The translations under genes were made by a program, and so were the position numbers. From positions 248,001-312,000 of the forward strand of contig CAWDNZ010000004.1 in the NCBI GenBank assembly GCA_963803845.1: a stretch of DNA of 64,000 nt. The letters are read 5' to 3'. Below, piece after piece: positions 61,269 to 64,000 of the stretch. Position 1 is the first letter of the stretch; every line of letters begins with the position of its first letter. A model generated the notes under the pieces. The model did not search any database, was not told the origin of the DNA, and was given only the letters and a program-made list of their open reading frames with translations. This DNA is from JABDIY01 sp963803845 (GTDB taxonomy: Bacteria; Actinomycetota; Acidimicrobiia; Acidimicrobiales; SZUA-35).

Positions 61269-63026
61269 GTGGGCGGCGCCAACAGGGGCGAGGCGGTGGG
61301 AGTATCCTCACCCGGAGTGTCTGATGCGCCCAACAACCTTGACGGCACGGAGGCCGCACTACGGCGGCTGAGTCAATCCCTGTCCGACCTTCCCCTGGTC
61401 TTCGACCTGGAAGGCTCCGACTACGCCCGCGACGTTGCCGTGGAATTGCGCGATCAGATCGATGATTACCTCATCCCCCGGATGAAGCGTCTCGACGCCC
61501 CGCTCCTCGCCGTCATGGGCGGCTCCACCGGCAGCGGCAAGTCCACGATCACCAACACCCTGGCGGGGGCGGTGGTCTCCCGCTCCGGCGTGATCCGGCC
61601 CACCACCATGGCGCCTACCCTTATCTGCCATCCCGACGACGCCGGCTGGTTTGCCGATGACGACGCCGGCGTTCTGGCCGGACTGCCCCGGGTTACCGGT
61701 GATGGCGAACCCAGCGGCCATGTGCTCAAGATCACCCAAGTGGGCACCATGACACCCGGCCTGGCCATCATCGACGCCCCGGACATCGATTCCGTTGCCC
61801 AAGCCAATCGGGAGCTGGCAACCCAGCTCCTCGCCAGCGCCGACATGTGGCTCTTCACCACCACCGCCGTTCGGTACGCCGATGCGGTCCCGTGGGACTT
61901 CCTGCGCAGGGCCCGAGAGCGGGGCACGGCGCTCAGCATCATCATCAACCGCATCCCCAACGGCGCGGCTGTGGAAATCGTTCCTCACCTCGCCGAGATG
62001 ATGGCAAAGGCGGGCTTCACCGACGTACCCATCTTCCCGATCGAAGACGCCGACCTCACCCCCATCGGTCTCCTCCCGGAATCGGCGGTCACCGAGATCC
62101 GGGAGCAGCTGGAAGGATTGGCCGCCAGCGCCGATGAGCGGGCCCAAATCATTCGTCAGACACTCGACGGAGCCCTTCGATCCGTACCGGCTCGGGCCAC
62201 CGTTGTCCACACCGCCGCCCGCAATCAAGATGCCGCAGTTGCGGAATTGAAGGGCGCTGTTGACCACCACTACGGCGAAGCTCGCGATGACCTCCGGCGC
62301 GCTCTCACCGGCGGCACGTTGCTGCGAAACGAAGTGCTGGACCGTTGGCAGGAACTGATCGGCGTCAACGAAATCCTCGGTCGGCTCCAGAGCTTCCTCG
62401 GTCGTATTCGGGATCGACTCACCGCGGCCGTCACCGGTCGGGTGGCCGACACCCAAACCGTGCAGGGCGAAATCACCAACACGCTCGAACAACTTCTCGT
62501 GGATCTGGCAGACAACGCCGCCCTGGGTGCGGTGGGCTCCTGGCGGCAATTGCCCGGAGGTCGACAAACGCTGGCCGCAGACACCAACCTGGAACGGTCA
62601 TCACCAGAATTCCGTAACCGGGCTGCAGCTGAGGTGCGGGCGTGGCAAGAAGAAGTATTGGAGCTGGTGAGGACAACGGCGCAAGGCAAACGGAACTTGG
62701 CCCGGGGTCTGGCCTTCGCGGTGAACAGCGTGGGAATCGCCCTGATGATCGTGATCTTCGCCCAGACCGGCGGCGTCACCGGGGGCGAAGTGGCCGTCGC
62801 CGGCGGAACCGCCACCGTTAGCCAAACCCTGCTGAACGCCGTTTTCGGTGAGCAGGCAGTACGGGATTTGGCCCAGACCGCTCGCAGAGGTCTGCTGACC
62901 CGGGCCGGCGCTCTGCTCGACACCGATTCCAACCGCTTCCTCGAGGCGCTCTGGTCCCAAGCCGGGCCGCCAGAACAAACGATGGAACTGGAAAACGCCA
63001 TCGAGACATTCGAGGCGAGCCTGTGA
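61269..63026 (+). CDS. Dynamin-like GTPase, first of a tandem pair
   Basis: 585 residues from GTG 61269 (later GTGs at 61296 and 61317 are possible). The GTPase has P-loop GGSTGSGKSTITN (84-96), switch TTMAPTLICH, DAPDIDS (DxxG site) and INRIPN for guanine. The rest is helical, with a hydrophobic hairpin near residues 480-530 (VNSVGIALMIVIFAQTGGVT). Such paired dynamin-like proteins remodel membranes at division or in stress in actinobacteria. A second GTPase follows 307 bases on. Confidence 0.85.
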   Translation: MGGANRGEAVGVSSPGVSDAPNNLDGTEAALRRLSQSLSDLPLVFDLEGSDYARDVAVELRDQIDDYLIPRMKRLDAPLLAVMGGSTGSGKSTITNTLAGAVVSRSGVIRPTTMAPTLICHPDDAGWFADDDAGVLAGLPRVTGDGEPSGHVLKITQVGTMTPGLAIIDAPDIDSVAQANRELATQLLASADMWLFTTTAVRYADAVPWDFLRRARERGTALSIIINRIPNGAAVEIVPHLAEMMAKAGFTDVPIFPIEDADLTPIGLLPESAVTEIREQLEGLAASADERAQIIRQTLDGALRSVPARATVVHTAARNQDAAVAELKGAVDHHYGEARDDLRRALTGGTLLRNEVLDRWQELIGVNEILGRLQSFLGRIRDRLTAAVTGRVADTQTVQGEITNTLEQLLVDLADNAALGAVGSWRQLPGGRQTLAADTNLERSSPEFRNRAAAEVRAWQEEVLELVRTTAQGKRNLARGLAFAVNSVGIALMIVIFAQTGGVTGGEVAVAGGTATVSQTLLNAVFGEQAVRDLAQTARRGLLTRAGALLDTDSNRFLEALWSQAGPPEQTMELENAIETFEASL

Positions 63027-63027
63027 T

Positions 63028-63310
63028 TCCCGGGGGACGTTCAAACGCCACGAAAGATGCAGCTCTACTTCCCTCCGGGGGACGTTCAGACGCCACGCGG
63101 ACGTCCGCTCTGATTCCCTCCGGGGGGCGTTCAAACGCCACGCAACCTCCCGCCTCCGGCACCACAACAAATCCGCTCCGGACCACCACCTCGAACTACA
63201 CAACGAGACCCTCCGGGGAGCTTTCAAACGCCACGCAAGCTCCCGCCTCCGGCGCCACAACAGATCCGCTCCGAATCACCACCTCGGACTACACAACGAA
63301 CCCCTCCGGC
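63028..63310. repeat. Repeat array between the two GTPase genes (repeat family B, other strand)
   Basis: Core CCTCCGGGGGNCGTTCA then AN-GCCACG at 63028 (truncated), 63071, 63116 and 63209, ending with a partial copy at 63301. The last two are embedded in a 93-base direct repeat (63116-63208 and 63209-63301) with GCCTCCGGC in it. The core equals the reverse complement of the 40-bp unit at 42.4-42.9 kb except for a few bases. It occupies the 307-base gap between the GTPase genes; no gene inside. Confidence 0.85.
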
Positions 63311-63333
63311 GTTTACAGCCATCGGAGCAGTTC

Positions 63334-64000
63334 ATGAGCGAACGCCAATCGCTGCTGGATCGGGGTCGCACCGTTGCTGCGCTGCCGGAGCGCATCGAGC
63401 ACCTGCGCGAAGCAGCGGAACTGGCCAAGGGCCGCCTGGACCCGGACGTCGTCGCCTACGCCGAACACGTCATCTACAAGGCCACGGAACGACTCACCTT
63501 TGGCACCCATTTCTCCGTTGTGGCCATGTTGGGGGCCACCGGCAGCGGCAAGTCCAGCATGACCAACGCAATTGTTGGCAGCGATGTCGCCATCACCGGG
63601 GCCCGCCGACCAACCACCAACACCACCCTCGCCTGCGTTTGGGGCGACGAAGATGCCACGCCACTCCTGGACTGGCTGGAGATCCGGAACCGCCATTTGG
63701 TGGACGCCGATGATCCGTCGTTGAGCGGGCTGATCGTCCTCGATGTTCCCGACCACGACTCTGTGAAAGTGGAACATCGGTTGGAGATGGAACGGGTGGC
63801 GGAACACGCCGACCTGCTCCTGTTCATCACCGACCCCGAAAAATATGCCGACGCCGCTCTCCACCACTACCTTCGGCTGCTGAGCCGTCACGGCGCGGTG
63901 ACGGCCGTGGTCCTCAACAAAGCCGACACCCTCACCAACGACCAACTTCAGACCTGCCGGACCGACCTGGCGAGGCTCCTGCTCAACGATGGTGTGGGCA
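63334..64000 (+). CDS. Dynamin-like GTPase, second of the pair (partial)
   Basis: ATG 63334 with GGAG six bases upstream. The visible 222 residues hold P-loop MLGATGSGKSSMTN, TTNTTLACVWG, VPDHDS and NKADT, aligning with the first GTPase motif by motif but with low identity elsewhere, so the two are old paralogues. The gene runs out of the window. A heterodimeric or sequential role with the first is likely. Confidence 0.85.
   Translation, partial: MSERQSLLDRGRTVAALPERIEHLREAAELAKGRLDPDVVAYAEHVIYKATERLTFGTHFSVVAMLGATGSGKSSMTNAIVGSDVAITGARRPTTNTTLACVWGDEDATPLLDWLEIRNRHLVDADDPSLSGLIVLDVPDHDSVKVEHRLEMERVAEHADLLLFITDPEKYADAALHHYLRLLSRHGAVTAVVLNKADTLTNDQLQTCRTDLARLLLNDGVG

Noticed and set aside
62818..63260. 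Open frames on the minus strand over the 63 kb array
   Set aside because: Repeated VAFERPPEG-like peptides reflect the DNA repeat and overlap the end of a GTPase gene.
1..64000. tRNA, rRNA, insertion sequences, prophage or toxin-antitoxin genes
   Set aside because: None recognised by reading; small RNA genes cannot be excluded without a covariance search.

Overview
The window is about 60% GC chromosome with dense genes, short intergenic gaps and many start/stop overlaps. Two WhiB-family genes, a SenX3/RegX3 pair, F420-dependent oxidoreductase families, a DUF2342 metalloprotease, a UPF0182 protein and a large DivIVA-type coiled-coil protein mark it as an actinobacterium. The gene mix and the WRHPSE motif fit the class Acidimicrobiia, which is inference only. 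No phage, transposase, CRISPR array, rRNA or tRNA gene was recognised, so this is core chromosome.

Layout. 1-3.7 kb: small metabolic genes (F420 LLM oxidoreductase end, O-methyltransferase, ABM-like protein, DDN-like protein, MaoC hydratase, MFS carrier). 3.8-10.65 kb: a six-gene leftward operon for phosphoesters and polyphosphate (PhoD-like phosphatase, DUF1206, PAP2 phosphatase, lipid kinase, PPK2, second PhoD). 10.9-21.2 kb: membrane and small proteins, MsrA, UPF0182, a DivIVA/Scy-like protein and a YlbL-type PDZ-Lon protease. 21.3-28.9 kb: HEAT protein, MoaE, enoyl-CoA hydratase, a degenerate HtrA-like protein, DUF2342, an epimerase and an MFS carrier. 29.0-42.3 kb: a phosphate island with Na/Pi transporter and PhoU-like partner, regX3, senX3, phoU, pstBACS behind a PHO-box-like repeat, then a second pstS coupled to a NUDIX gene, ppk1 and a racemase. 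42.4-42.9 kb: a tandem repeat array. 43-49.6 kb: ino1, LysR, ROK kinase, two whiB genes, sigE-like sigma factor, tatA. 50-53.5 kb: a divergent VWA/MoxR pair. 53.6-64 kb: a GH2-like protein, sdhCAB, a DUF368 polyprenyl-phosphate transporter family protein, and two tandem dynamin-like GTPases separated by a second repeat array.

Three themes stand out. First, phosphate: uptake (Pst, Na/Pi), sensing (SenX3-RegX3, two PhoU proteins), storage (PPK1, PPK2) and salvage (two PhoD, PAP2) are clustered. Second, several short dispersed repeats sit between genes: two 43-bp inverted-end families between convergent genes, a 34-bp hairpin element, and one repeat family present as two arrays 20 kb apart. Third, at least six conserved genes (phoD, lipid kinase, UPF0182, DivIVA, moaE twice, phoU-like) carry single-base insertions. 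Removing one base each time restores a full family-length protein, which points to consensus indel errors rather than gene decay. Coordinates for those genes are given as the repaired spans.
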